A DNA stretch of 64,000 nt from Candidatus Saccharimonadota bacterium (GCA_905371595.1 CAJPLU010000002.1:1-64000); one strand, 5' to 3'. Shown: positions 34,625 through 43,807, counted from the first letter of the stretch. Notes: a model not told the origin generated them from the sequence alone. Numbers and translations are program-made.

Positions 34625-36463
34625 ATGATGAACGGCTACAACGACAACATACATCAACAACAAATTGACAAGCTAGCGCAGCTCTTTCCCGAGGTAGTCA
34701 CCGAGGGTAAAATCGACTGGCAGAAGCTCCAGGCGACTCTGGGCGAGGCGGTTGATTTGGGTGAGCGCTACGGGCTTAGCTGGAAGGGCAAGAGTGATGT
34801 CTTCGCTACCATCCAGGAAAAGACTGTCCAGACACTTCACTCCGACCAGGCAAACTCTGTCGACTGGGAGACGACCGGTAATATGTTTATCGAGGGCAAT
34901 AACCTGGTGGCGCTGAAGATTTTGCACAAGGCGTATTACAGTAAGGTCAAGATGATCTACATTGACCCGCCCTACAACACTGGCAATGATTTCATCTACA
35001 AGGACGACTTCAAGCAGACACGCCGTAGCTATGAGGCGGAGGCAGGCATCACCGATGATGAGGGTAACGTTGTGCGGGATGATGGCCTGCGCACCAATAC
35101 CGGCGGGCATAAGCATAGCAACTGGCTGAACATGATGTATCCACGCCTCTTCTTGGCACGCAACTTGCTCCGCCAAGACGGCGTTATCTTCGTCAGCATC
35201 GACGACAACGAAGTCCACAATCTCCGCCTGATGATGAATGAGATATTTGGGGAGGAGAATTTTGTAGGGGAGTATATTTGGCACAAAAAAGTTACTGGTG
35301 GCTATGATAATGAGAATATAAACACGCAACACGAATATATTATTGTTTACGCACGGCATTACAGCGGTAATCTTCTAGTTGGTGAGGAAAAAGAGACCAA
35401 ATATACTCTAGAAGATGAAGATGGTCGTAAATTTAAGTGGGATAGTCTTTGGAACGTTGGCGGGCTAACATATTCAAAGTCTTTGGACTATCCAATAACT
35501 GCACCAGATGGAACGGATATTTGGCCAATAGGCGAAAGAGGAGTTGCTTTTTGGTTATGGAGCAGAAACAAAGTAGAAGAAAACCGTAATAAATTGAAAT
35601 TTGAGCAAAAACCAGATGGTAGTTGGCGAGTATATAAGAGGGTTTATGCGTCTGACAGCGTGGTGTCAGGATCAATTTTAGACAAAACTATCGTGAAAGG
35701 TAACACATATTCCTCTCGAGAGATAAAAGATATGTTTGATGATACGAAACTATTTGATTATGCAAAGCCAACTCCATTGATAAAATATCTAGTTGCGCGA
35801 GGCAGTTCAAATGACGACATCGTCCTCGACTTCTTCTCTGGCTCTGGCACAACCGCTCATGCTGTTACCGAGCTTAACGCCGAAGACGGCGGCAATCGTC
35901 GCTGGATTTGCGTGCAGCTGCCTGAGCTGACTGACGAGAAGTCGGAGGCTTATAAAGCTGGCTACCGCACCATCGCCGACATTGCTCGTGAGCGTATCCG
36001 CCGAGCGGGCGCTAAAATCCGTACTGACCAGGCAGACAAGCTAGCGTCTCGCAACGTCCCGCTTGACCTTGGCTTCCGGGCGTATCGGGTGGATGATAGT
36101 AACTTCAAGCAGTGGAACAAGCTGGTTTCTGACCCAGAGGAGATTCGCCAGCAGGCGCTCGCTAACCTCGACCCGCTAGAGGAGGGTACGACTGATGACG
36201 ACCTGCTGACCGAGCTCCTGCTCAAGTGTGGCATCTCGCCGCTGGCGAAGATTGAGCAGCATGATAATTTCTGCTTTATCCCGTCCGAAAAGCTTGTCAT
36301 TTGTCTGGCGCACTCCATGACGGAGGAATTATTTGCGACCATCCTTGCCGTCAAACCATCATCCATCATCCTCCTCGACCGAGCCTTCGGTAACGACATC
36401 AATCTAAAAGTAAACCTACTCCTGCAAGCCGAACGGCAAGGTGTAGAAGCGGAGGTGGTGTGA
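34625..36463 (+). CDS. mod: Type III restriction-modification methyltransferase (Mod) with an AT-rich recognition segment
   Basis: A 612-aa beta-class adenine-N6 methyltransferase. The catalytic DPPYNTGNDF starts at residue 114, and the SAM-binding VLDFFSGSGTTAHAV lies near residues 396-410, the order of the beta class. Mod methylates one strand of an asymmetric site and guides Res. Base use changes sharply within the gene: 34625-35255 and 35818-36463 are GC-richer, while 35256-35817, which codes the target recognition domain, is AT-rich with different codons. That suggests exchange of the specificity domain by recombination. Five small genes separate it from res. Confidence 0.93.
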   Translation: MMNGYNDNIHQQQIDKLAQLFPEVVTEGKIDWQKLQATLGEAVDLGERYGLSWKGKSDVFATIQEKTVQTLHSDQANSVDWETTGNMFIEGNNLVALKILHKAYYSKVKMIYIDPPYNTGNDFIYKDDFKQTRRSYEAEAGITDDEGNVVRDDGLRTNTGGHKHSNWLNMMYPRLFLARNLLRQDGVIFVSIDDNEVHNLRLMMNEIFGEENFVGEYIWHKKVTGGYDNENINTQHEYIIVYARHYSGNLLVGEEKETKYTLEDEDGRKFKWDSLWNVGGLTYSKSLDYPITAPDGTDIWPIGERGVAFWLWSRNKVEENRNKLKFEQKPDGSWRVYKRVYASDSVVSGSILDKTIVKGNTYSSREIKDMFDDTKLFDYAKPTPLIKYLVARGSSNDDIVLDFFSGSGTTAHAVTELNAEDGGNRRWICVQLPELTDEKSEAYKAGYRTIADIARERIRRAGAKIRTDQADKLASRNVPLDLGFRAYRVDDSNFKQWNKLVSDPEEIRQQALANLDPLEEGTTDDDLLTELLLKCGISPLAKIEQHDNFCFIPSEKLVICLAHSMTEELFATILAVKPSSIILLDRAFGNDINLKVNLLLQAERQGVEAEVV

Positions 36464-37065
36464 TGGCGGATCTAAATTCAATATATTGCCCAAAATGTAG
36501 GTGTCACACCAATCTCATCTATAGGGCTGGGTATGAAAGATCTATAACGGGTGGTAAATATTTATATCACGCAGTTGAAGAATGCAATAATTGTCAACAA
36601 CATTTTTTAACGATAAGGCTTAATGGTCAATATGGTAAAAAAATACTAAAATCCTATCCCGAAAGCTTACCAAAAACAGTAAATAGCCTGATCTCAGATA
36701 GTGTTAAAAAGGATTTTGAGGAAGCTCTTCTATGTCAATCTGTCGGGGCGTATAGAGGAGCTGCTGTCTTGGCTAGGCGAGCAGTTCAGTTAATATGTTT
36801 GGACAAGGGCGCGAAAAAAGGTGAAAAATTGCATAAACAGATTGAAGAGCTTTTTGATAATAATATTATCACGCAGGATATAAAGGACTGGGCTGATGAA
36901 GTTAGGTATATAGGTAATGATGCTGCTCATCCGAATAAGGAAGAAGTGAATAAAGAGGATTCAGAAGATATTTTAGAACTTCTTGAGTCGTTATGTGACG
37001 TTTTGTATGTAGCGCCAGCCAGGGCTGCTAAACGAAAACAAAAACGAAAGGGTATGGCAGAATGA
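36463..37065 (+). CDS. DUF4145-like protein with N-terminal zinc ribbon
   Basis: A 200-aa protein from ATG 36463, which shares its A with the mod stop (TGATG). An upstream GTG at 36460 is an alternative. Two Cys pairs, CPKC near the start and CNNC near residue 45, form a zinc ribbon. The helical C-terminal domain contains GAYRGAAVLARRAVQLICLD and EVRYIGNDAAHPNKEEV, the typical DUF4145 pattern, also resembling HEPN-type helical bundles seen in restriction operons. The function is unknown. The gene is AT-rich and overlaps the next by 4 nt, so it is part of the operon cargo. Confidence 0.75.
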   Translation: MADLNSIYCPKCRCHTNLIYRAGYERSITGGKYLYHAVEECNNCQQHFLTIRLNGQYGKKILKSYPESLPKTVNSLISDSVKKDFEEALLCQSVGAYRGAAVLARRAVQLICLDKGAKKGEKLHKQIEELFDNNIITQDIKDWADEVRYIGNDAAHPNKEEVNKEDSEDILELLESLCDVLYVAPARAAKRKQKRKGMAE

Positions 37066-38051
37066 GCCGGGCTAACACTATTGATGGCAGCTATTTGTAT
37101 ATGACCTTTCGTGGTCCAAGTGTTGATGCTGGTGAAATGGATATAGGTCAGGCAAGTAGAGTGTTTGCTGCGCTTGATAAGTGGAAGAAGCAATACGAAA
37201 AAGAGTTTGCACCAGATAATAATTTCAGCATAAAACTTAAATCTGTAGAGAAAGGTTGTACAGATTTTCACTTTATAGTTGAAGCACTGAAAGCTGGCTG
37301 GCTACCTATGACGATATTTGCCACCAGCAAGCTTGCGAACGCTCCTGGTGTCAAAGATTTTTTGCAAGAAATTGGCAAAGAGTTTGGTAAACAGGTTGCT
37401 TTAAAAATTGCTAGTAAGGGTAAAACTTTAACAGAATCAGCTCCCTACATAGAAAATAATAAAGTCATGGTCGATGTTTTTAGCGGTAAAAATAAAATTG
37501 GTAGTATGGAAAAAAGGTCAACAGATTTTTATCGTAAAAGCAATAAATCGTTAAACGACCTTTATGTTTTGGAAGCTAACAAGATAACAGAAGCGGAGGT
37601 GGGGTATAAAATACAAGGTTCAGACAGATGCAGTTTAGCAACGATAAAACTAACTAATAGAGAGTCATTTATTGAAGATAACCCGAAAGACAAACTGGCC
37701 GATAGATTGCTTGAGCCGTTTGATGAGAGGAAAGCTGAAGAAGTGAGGATTGTAGGTAGGTTTATTGATTCTTATGGATTGGCACAAAAGTATCAGTTTG
37801 CGTTACAGGTTAGAGAAGATGTTGGTATGTATGGCAAACAGAAAGTGCTATGTGAAATGCCAGCTGAATTAATTTCGCCAACATATGATTTACTGAAGCC
37901 TGAAAATAGGAAGAATGTTACCGTCAAGGGGCTAGCCACACGTGATAACGAAAATCGTTTAGATAAGATGAAAGTAGAATGGTATAGCAACAATCCTGAC
38001 CATAATCCTGATCAAACAGATATGATGAACTATCTTGGAGGGGATGCGTAA
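37062..38051 (+). CDS. Hypothetical protein in type III restriction operon
   Basis: A 329-aa soluble, mixed alpha/beta protein that I do not recognise. It starts MSRANTIDGSYLYMTFRGPS and has one hydrophobic stretch (KAGWLPMTIFATSKLANAPG) too short and polar for a clear membrane helix. The C-terminal third has a strand-rich pattern (VRIVGRFIDSYGLAQKYQF) and could be a small beta-barrel. It is AT-rich, starts on an ATGA overlap with the DUF4145 gene, and ends one base before rhuM begins. Tight coupling suggests it works with the restriction system. Confidence 0.7.
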   Translation: MSRANTIDGSYLYMTFRGPSVDAGEMDIGQASRVFAALDKWKKQYEKEFAPDNNFSIKLKSVEKGCTDFHFIVEALKAGWLPMTIFATSKLANAPGVKDFLQEIGKEFGKQVALKIASKGKTLTESAPYIENNKVMVDVFSGKNKIGSMEKRSTDFYRKSNKSLNDLYVLEANKITEAEVGYKIQGSDRCSLATIKLTNRESFIEDNPKDKLADRLLEPFDERKAEEVRIVGRFIDSYGLAQKYQFALQVREDVGMYGKQKVLCEMPAELISPTYDLLKPENRKNVTVKGLATRDNENRLDKMKVEWYSNNPDHNPDQTDMMNYLGGDA

Positions 38052-39016
38052 TGACGAATAGCGAATTCTTGCTTTACAAAACCTCCGACAATAATGTCTC
38101 CATCAATGTCCAAATTCAAGACGAAACAGTTTGGCTGACACAGGAGCAAATGGCGGAGTTGTTTAGTAAGTCAAAGCCGACAATTAACGAGCACATCAAG
38201 AATATTTATACAGAAAAAGAGCTATCAGAAGAGGCGACGATGAGAAAATTCGGAAATTCCGAATTTTCTACAAAGCCGACGAATTATTACAATCTTGACG
38301 TCATTATCTCCGTTGGCTATCGTGTCAAGTCATTGCGTGGTACGCAGTTTCGTCAGTGGGCGACTAAGCGGCTGCGTGAGTACATTATCAAAGGCTTTAC
38401 AATGGATGACGAAAGGCTAAAGCAAGGTGGTGGGCGTTATTTCAGGGAACTTCTCCAGCGCATTCGCGATATCCGTAGTAGCGAGCGTAATCTATATCAG
38501 CAGGTGACGGATATTTATGCGACGAGTATTGATTATAAAGAGGACGCCAAGCTGACCAGACAATTTTTTGCGATGGTGCAGAATAAAATGCATGTTGCAG
38601 CGCACGGCAAGACTGCGGCTGAGCTGGTTTATGAGAGAGCGGATGCTAAGAAGCCCAATATGGGACTGACGAATTTCAAAGGTAATTATATTACTTCGGA
38701 CGACGTTAAAGTCGCTAAGAACTATCTAAGCGAGGAAGAGTTGAATATTCTGAATCTGATTGTCTCGCAGTACCTTGATTTTGCTGAGTTGCAAGCAACC
38801 AGGCAGAAAGCGATGACAATGCAGCAGTGGATAGACAAGCTAGATGAATTTCTGAAGATTAGCGATTCATCAGTGCTTGTCGGAGCTGGCAAAATTAAAC
38901 ACGAACAAGCGATGACCAAGGCGAAGCGTGAGTTTAAGAAATACCGTGATGAGGAAATGCGCCAACTGGAGAGTGATTTTGATAAGGCAACAAAAGAGCT
39001 AAGAAGAAGGGGATAA
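38051..39016 (+). CDS. rhuM: RhuM-family protein
   Basis: A 321-aa protein of the RhuM family, named after a Salmonella pathogenicity-island protein and common in mobile and restriction loci. Family hallmarks are ETVWLTQEQMAELFSKSKPT (a DNA-binding-like helix), YYNLDVIISVGYRVKS and GTQFRQWATKRLREYIIKG. The C-terminal half contains VQNKMHVAAHGKTAAELVYE and a long charged helix. The biochemical role is unknown. A 25-bp perfect inverted repeat at 38244-38268 codes KFGNSEF. The gene ends 3 nt before the next ORF. Confidence 0.88.
   Translation: MTNSEFLLYKTSDNNVSINVQIQDETVWLTQEQMAELFSKSKPTINEHIKNIYTEKELSEEATMRKFGNSEFSTKPTNYYNLDVIISVGYRVKSLRGTQFRQWATKRLREYIIKGFTMDDERLKQGGGRYFRELLQRIRDIRSSERNLYQQVTDIYATSIDYKEDAKLTRQFFAMVQNKMHVAAHGKTAAELVYERADAKKPNMGLTNFKGNYITSDDVKVAKNYLSEEELNILNLIVSQYLDFAELQATRQKAMTMQQWIDKLDEFLKISDSSVLVGAGKIKHEQAMTKAKREFKKYRDEEMRQLESDFDKATKELRRRG
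38244..38268 (+). repeat. 25-bp perfect inverted repeat inside rhuM
   Basis: Arms GAAAATTCGGAA (38244-38255) and TTCCGAATTTTC (38257-38268) are exact reverse complements around one central A. The repeat is in frame and codes the peptide KFGNSEF. Confidence 0.9.
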
Positions 39017-39019
39017 TTC

Positions 39020-39625
39020 ATGAAGGGTACTATAGAAGATAATTTAGAAGCTGCAATAGATATTTTTTCAAAGAGTATCTCTGGTGATAGGCTAACAGAT
39101 CAGCAGTTAGATGTACTAACTAATATACCTGTTGTTAAAAATATAACTGCGATAGCTCGGTTTTACGGATCCATACGCGAAGCTTCTACGGTGAAGAAAA
39201 TTGTGAAATTTATAGAAACACTGCAAAAGGGACACCTAGATAAGGAGTGTTATGAAAGATTAAAGAAAAAATATGGTGATGAAAAAATACTAGAGGAGGT
39301 ATTATTTCGCATTGATCGTATGAGGTCCGTAGCGCATGTTAAAATCCAAGCCCATCTATATAGAGCGCTTTTGGAAGAAAAGATCACTTGGGACAGGTTT
39401 ATTCAAATATGTGACGCTGTTGAACAACTGAGTGTTGTAGACATAGACAAGGAAACTGGCCTAGGCGATCCTGGTTCAAGCTTTATATCTTCCGGTCTTG
39501 TGTATCTATATTACAATAACGATGTTCCACCTAGGATTGCTCGTAATGGCCGTTTCTATAATGATTTTTGGAATTATGGGCTAGAACCCTATCAGAAAGA
39601 GGTTAATAATGAATCAGCTATCTGA
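39020..39625 (+). CDS. Hypothetical protein in type III restriction operon
   Basis: A 201-aa mostly helical soluble protein of unknown family, starting MKGTIEDNLEAAIDIFSKSI. The C-terminal part contains DPGSSFISSGLVYLYYNND and ends with DFWNYGLEPYQKEVNN. It is AT-rich like the other cargo genes. It lies 3 nt after rhuM, and its end overlaps a 35-codon ORF by 17 nt. I cannot propose a function from sequence. Confidence 0.65.
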   Translation: MKGTIEDNLEAAIDIFSKSISGDRLTDQQLDVLTNIPVVKNITAIARFYGSIREASTVKKIVKFIETLQKGHLDKECYERLKKKYGDEKILEEVLFRIDRMRSVAHVKIQAHLYRALLEEKITWDRFIQICDAVEQLSVVDIDKETGLGDPGSSFISSGLVYLYYNNDVPPRIARNGRFYNDFWNYGLEPYQKEVNNESAI

Positions 39626-39716
39626 TGATACGAGTGATTTATTACTATTAAACAGATACGTAAAGATGGAAGAGTTTTTTGTTAAAGAAAACTTAGAATT
39701 CGGGGCAGTGTTATGA
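39609..39716 (+). CDS. 35-aa ORF linking the cargo gene to res
   Basis: ATG 39609 to TGA 39714-39716 codes a 35-aa acidic peptide (MNQLSDDTSDLLLLNRYVKM, then EEFFVKEN). It overlaps the upstream gene by 17 nt, and its stop overlaps the res start (ATGA). It may be a real small subunit or only a coupling ORF that carries ribosomes to res. Confidence 0.5.
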   Translation: MNQLSDDTSDLLLLNRYVKMEEFFVKENLEFGAVL

Positions 39717-42433
39717 AGCTCCAATTCGAATCCAACCAGCAATACCAACTCGACGCCATCGATGCAGTGGTGGATATATTTGATGGGCAGCCAGCGGACA
39801 GTGACGATGCGACTCGCTATATGGATCAGGGTGGGCAGTTAAGCTTGGAAGCGACAATCGCTAGAGGAAATAGCTTGATGCTGGATATGGCGCAGATTAC
39901 TAAAAATATGTGTACAGTTCAGAAGCGAAATGATGTCTCGACGGATGAAAATAGTCTGATTAGCAGACCTGGAGTGTTAGAGAGTTTACCTTATGGCATG
40001 AACTTCTCCATCGAGATGGAGACCGGTACCGGAAAAACGTATGTGTACTTGCGGACGATTCATGAACTGCATCAGTGCTACGGCTGGAAGAAGTTTATTA
40101 TCGTGGTGCCGAGCGTGGCGATTCGTGAAGGTGTACTGAAGAATTTGGCGATCACCAGGGAGCACTTCGCCGATCTTTATAGTAAGCCGGAGATGGATTA
40201 CTACGTCTGGGACAGCAAGAAAACAGGTCAGGCTCGTGAGTTTGCCACGAACGATACCTTGCAGATCATGGTGATTACCATTGATAGCTTTGCTAAGGCG
40301 CAGAATGTGATGAATCGGCAGAGTGACTATGGTCGGCCGCTCGATTTTATCAAGGCTACTCACCCGGTAGTTATTCTCGACGAGCCGCAAAATATGGAGA
40401 CCGACATACGGCGGAATGCTATTGCCAGTCTCAATCCGCTGTGTACGCTGCGCTATAGTGCCACGCACAAGCACTTATACAATTTGCTTTACCGGCTGAC
40501 TCCGGTCGATGCCTATGATAAAGGCTTGGTCAAGAAGATCGAGGTGCATAGTGTCCAGAGTGAGGATAATTATAATGATGCATATATCAATGTGTTGTCG
40601 TTGGAGCGCCAGTCGAAGACTCGCTCATTCGCCAAGATAGAGGTGGATGCGAGTGATGAGTATGGCTTGCAACGCAAGATCATCAAGGCTTTTCCGGGTG
40701 ATGACCTGGAGGTGAAGACAGGGCGTTCGGTCTATGCCGGCTACTATGTCGAGTCGATCAATCACGGCGATGATTGCGTCGAGTTTAGTAATGGTAAAGT
40801 AGTGTACGTTGGTCAGCGTGATGAAAGTCTGCATGATGACATCATCAAGCGACAGATTGAACTGACGATTGACGATCACTTTGATAAACAGCGCCGACTG
40901 GGGTGCAGCGTCAAAGTGCTGAGCCTATTCTTTATCGATAAAGTGGCAAATTATCGTGAGTATACGGCGAATGGCGCCCGGAAAGGCAAATTTGCCAAGT
41001 GGTTTGAGGAAGCCTACGCCAAGGTAGCGTCTAAACCAAAATATGCCGGCGTGATGGACGGTTTGTCGGCGAGTGAGGTGCACGATGGCTACTTTGCGGC
41101 GGACAAGAGTGGTCAGTGGAAAGACTCTCGTGACACCAAGGGCGAGGGCGGCCGTACTAAGGATGACGATACGGCGTATAACTTGATCATGAAGGACAAG
41201 GAAAGACTACTGGATACCGGCGAGCCGCTACGGTTTATCTTTAGCCACTCGGCACTGCGTGAGGGCTGGGATAATCCTAATGTATTTCAGATCTGCACGC
41301 TTAATGAGACGTCGAGTCAGATGAAAAAGCGCCAAGAGATCGGGCGAGGGTTGCGCCTGCCGGTTGATATTGATGGACAACGAGTGCATGATGATAGCAT
41401 CAACGTACTAACAGTAGTGGCTAATGAGAGTTACGCAGAGTTTAGCCGTAAGCTTCAGACAGAGATTGAGGAAGAGACCGGCATTCATTTCGGCGGACGA
41501 ATCAAGAATCGTGACAATCGACGAGTCGTCAGGTTTCAGAAATCACGGGCGCTTGATCCGGCCTTTAAGGAATTATGGGATAAAATTAAGCATAAGACGA
41601 CTTATCGGGTGGCAATTGATACAGAGAAGTTAGTAACGGAGGCGGCTAATGAATTAGCGCAGGTCGCTATTAGCAAACCGCATATCGCTGATATTAAAAC
41701 ACTGATTGATTCTATGAATAATGATAGTGGTTTTATGGTGCGCGAGACTGGTTTTAATACGTATGCGGCACACCAAACTGAGGTAAAGATACCGAATTTG
41801 TTAGCGGATATTCAACGTCGGACACAAATGACCCGCCGGGTGATATTTGAGGTGCTTGATCAGGCGGGGATGTTTGAGCAGATATCTATCAACCCACAGC
41901 AGGTTATTGACGAGGCGGTTCGGGCGATTAATCGGGTGAAGCAGCGCTTGGCAGTTGACGGTGTTAAATATCACAGAACGGGTGAGTATTATGGCATGAC
42001 ATTGTTTGAGAATAGTGAATTACAGGCATACCTGTATGATGCGGTGATAAAGAGTGGTGCAGTTGCAGTGACTGATCAAGCCAAAACTATCTACGATTAT
42101 GTGGCAGTCGATTCGGAGGTTGAGCGTGAATTCATGCAATCGCTGGAGGATAATGCCGACGTGAAATTCTACATCAAGCTACCAGGTTGGTTCAAAATTG
42201 ATACCCCGGTTGGCAAATATAATCCAGATTGGGCGGTGGCGTTTGATGGCGATAGACGGATTTACTTTGTGGCGGAGACGAAAGGCTCGGATGATATTAA
42301 CGATAATCACTTGAGCGCTAATGAACGAGGTAAAATTACTGCGGCCCAGGCTCACTTTGCTACATTAGGAGTACGATATGTGGCACCAGTGAGAGATTGG
42401 AAAAACACAGTAACGAGGTTAAGAAATGGATAG
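39713..42433 (+). CDS. res: Type III restriction endonuclease (Res)
   Basis: A 906-aa superfamily 2 helicase-nuclease. Walker A ETGTGKTY is at residues 103-110, the DEAD-box-like motif is VVILDEPQNMET near residue 223, the helicase motif VI region is EIGRGLRLPVD, and the C-terminal PD-(D/E)XK nuclease site reads YNPDWAVAF followed by FVAETKG. Res translocates after Mod recognises two head-to-head unmodified sites and cuts DNA about 25 bp away. It is complete and in frame. Its start overlaps the 35-aa ORF, and its 3' end overlaps the next gene by 8 nt. Confidence 0.93.
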   Translation: MKLQFESNQQYQLDAIDAVVDIFDGQPADSDDATRYMDQGGQLSLEATIARGNSLMLDMAQITKNMCTVQKRNDVSTDENSLISRPGVLESLPYGMNFSIEMETGTGKTYVYLRTIHELHQCYGWKKFIIVVPSVAIREGVLKNLAITREHFADLYSKPEMDYYVWDSKKTGQAREFATNDTLQIMVITIDSFAKAQNVMNRQSDYGRPLDFIKATHPVVILDEPQNMETDIRRNAIASLNPLCTLRYSATHKHLYNLLYRLTPVDAYDKGLVKKIEVHSVQSEDNYNDAYINVLSLERQSKTRSFAKIEVDASDEYGLQRKIIKAFPGDDLEVKTGRSVYAGYYVESINHGDDCVEFSNGKVVYVGQRDESLHDDIIKRQIELTIDDHFDKQRRLGCSVKVLSLFFIDKVANYREYTANGARKGKFAKWFEEAYAKVASKPKYAGVMDGLSASEVHDGYFAADKSGQWKDSRDTKGEGGRTKDDDTAYNLIMKDKERLLDTGEPLRFIFSHSALREGWDNPNVFQICTLNETSSQMKKRQEIGRGLRLPVDIDGQRVHDDSINVLTVVANESYAEFSRKLQTEIEEETGIHFGGRIKNRDNRRVVRFQKSRALDPAFKELWDKIKHKTTYRVAIDTEKLVTEAANELAQVAISKPHIADIKTLIDSMNNDSGFMVRETGFNTYAAHQTEVKIPNLLADIQRRTQMTRRVIFEVLDQAGMFEQISINPQQVIDEAVRAINRVKQRLAVDGVKYHRTGEYYGMTLFENSELQAYLYDAVIKSGAVAVTDQAKTIYDYVAVDSEVEREFMQSLEDNADVKFYIKLPGWFKIDTPVGKYNPDWAVAFDGDRRIYFVAETKGSDDINDNHLSANERGKITAAQAHFATLGVRYVAPVRDWKNTVTRLRNG

Positions 42434-43028
42434 TATACGGCTAACTCCTGAGCAGGATCAGCAACTACAAGAAGCTCGAAAAAGGGCTGCTGATAGCACG
42501 AATGTGCTCAATGAATCAAGTCAAGATATACGAGAAGGAAGAATAGATATATTCGATCAGATTGCAAGATACTCTGGCGGCACGGCTTCAGTGATGTTCA
42601 CTTTCCTTGGTGTTCTTATTGGATTAAAGAATGGCAAAGTACATATTGATTGTAGTTTTATCGCTGCAATGATGCTTTTTGTTGTCTGTATTGTCATATC
42701 GTTGTTTTTGCGTCAAGCTACGAGGCTCTATGGTTATTATCAAACTAATCAGCTGAGATTGGATAGCCTACGTGACATGCGTACACTTGAAAAGGATGTT
42801 CTTCAGGACCATAACCCCGAAGCTAATACAAGAAAAGATACCTCAAATGTCCATACAGAATTAGAGAAAGCAGCCAATAGGATAGATGCTGAAAAAGCAA
42901 GAAACCAAAAGAAATCTAGACTATGGAGCCTAATTTTTAAACATGGCCCATGGCTGCTCTATATAGCATTTGCTGGTGCGTATGTACTTTTGTTCTTTTT
43001 TGTTGTCAATGTTTCTAGTAATTTATAA
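42426..43028 (+). CDS. Hypothetical membrane protein at the end of the restriction operon
   Basis: A 200-aa protein with a charged N-terminal helix, two adjacent membrane segments (about residues 49-66 and 75-94), a charged cytoplasmic helix and a third segment near the C-terminus (HGPWLLYIAFAGAYVLLFFF). It resembles the small multi-helix membrane proteins found as effectors in defence operons, but no family motif is visible. It overlaps res by 8 nt and is AT-rich like the other cargo genes. Confidence 0.65.
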   Translation: MDSIRLTPEQDQQLQEARKRAADSTNVLNESSQDIREGRIDIFDQIARYSGGTASVMFTFLGVLIGLKNGKVHIDCSFIAAMMLFVVCIVISLFLRQATRLYGYYQTNQLRLDSLRDMRTLEKDVLQDHNPEANTRKDTSNVHTELEKAANRIDAEKARNQKKSRLWSLIFKHGPWLLYIAFAGAYVLLFFFVVNVSSNL

Positions 43029-43035
43029 ACAGGAG

Positions 43036-43209
43036 TTGATACTGTTGAAAGTTAACGTCAAAAAGACGTTGGCAAAATACGGCTACCCGCCAGATCAGTA
43101 GGTGTTGGCAACTGACATGGTGCTAGAGCAAGCCAAGCGTTATGGTAACGAATGGAGTCAGAAGCGCGCCGTATATGAAGCTGGTGGTGGGGCGAGCTTG
43201 CTAGATTAA
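43036..43209 (+). pseudogene. Remnant of a type I restriction subunit HsdR C-terminus
   Basis: Reading from 43036 gives LILLKVNVKKTLAKYGYPPD, then Q, an internal TAG (43099-43101), then VLATDMVLEQAKRYGNEW and a stop at 43207. The YGYPPD and VLxQA patterns are the end of HsdR proteins (C-terminal helical domain). No hsdM or hsdS is present. This is a fossil left beside the type III operon, indicating turnover of restriction systems at this site. Confidence 0.75.
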
Positions 43210-43210
43210 T

Positions 43211-43807
43211 TTATGGTTTTATAATAAACCCGCTTCGCCGATACATATAATCACCAACCGCCAATTCTTTGCGAGGGAATGTCTCGGCTAATTCTCGTCG
43301 TTCAATGTATGTTTTTGTAACTTCGACGATCCATGAGCGACCGGATTTTTCAACCAGATAATAGCGTCTATCGCCTTTAAGTTGTCCAATGGCTTCGCCG
43401 GAAAAAGCCACATCAAGCGTTCCAGCTCCTACGAAAAAGTCGATGATTTTTTGCCACCACGTTAGTCGTCGGTGGCGATTTAGCGATTCAATTTGATCGG
43501 CGTCGGCAAATTTGTCTGCAACTGCCAGATCGGATGCTGAATATCCTTTCGTATCTGTCGGGTAGGCGTCAAGATCAATAGGTTCGCGCATAGCCGAAGC
43601 CAGTCCTGCTCGTGTGTAGTCGAGCAGCTCGTCTACACTAGTGTTGAATAATTTTGCTAGTGCTTGCACGTTGTCTATGTCCGGAAAGCCCGCACCTCGT
43701 TCCCACTTAGCAACTGCTTGTCGCGTAACGTTGAGTCGATCGGCTAGTTGCTCTTGCGACCAACCAGTTTGTTGACGTAATTGTTTAAGCTTTTTGGCAA
43801 AAATCAT
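43211..43807 (-). CDS. XRE-family transcriptional regulator with C-terminal PH-like domain
   Basis: A 198-aa protein from ATG 43807, chosen because AAAGGG precedes it at good spacing; the upstream ATG at 43822 lies before that site. Residues 1-60 are a classic HTH_3 domain (KLKQLRQQTGWSQEQLADRL, then VTRQAVAKWERGAGFPD). The C-terminal part (about residues 100-198) is strand-rich and has no family motif I recognise. It is transcribed toward the hsdR fossil. An imperfect inverted repeat lies in the divergent promoter region. Confidence 0.85.
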   Translation of the reverse strand: MIFAKKLKQLRQQTGWSQEQLADRLNVTRQAVAKWERGAGFPDIDNVQALAKLFNTSVDELLDYTRAGLASAMREPIDLDAYPTDTKGYSASDLAVADKFADADQIESLNRHRRLTWWQKIIDFFVGAGTLDVAFSGEAIGQLKGDRRYYLVEKSGRSWIVEVTKTYIERRELAETFPRKELAVGDYMYRRSGFIIKP

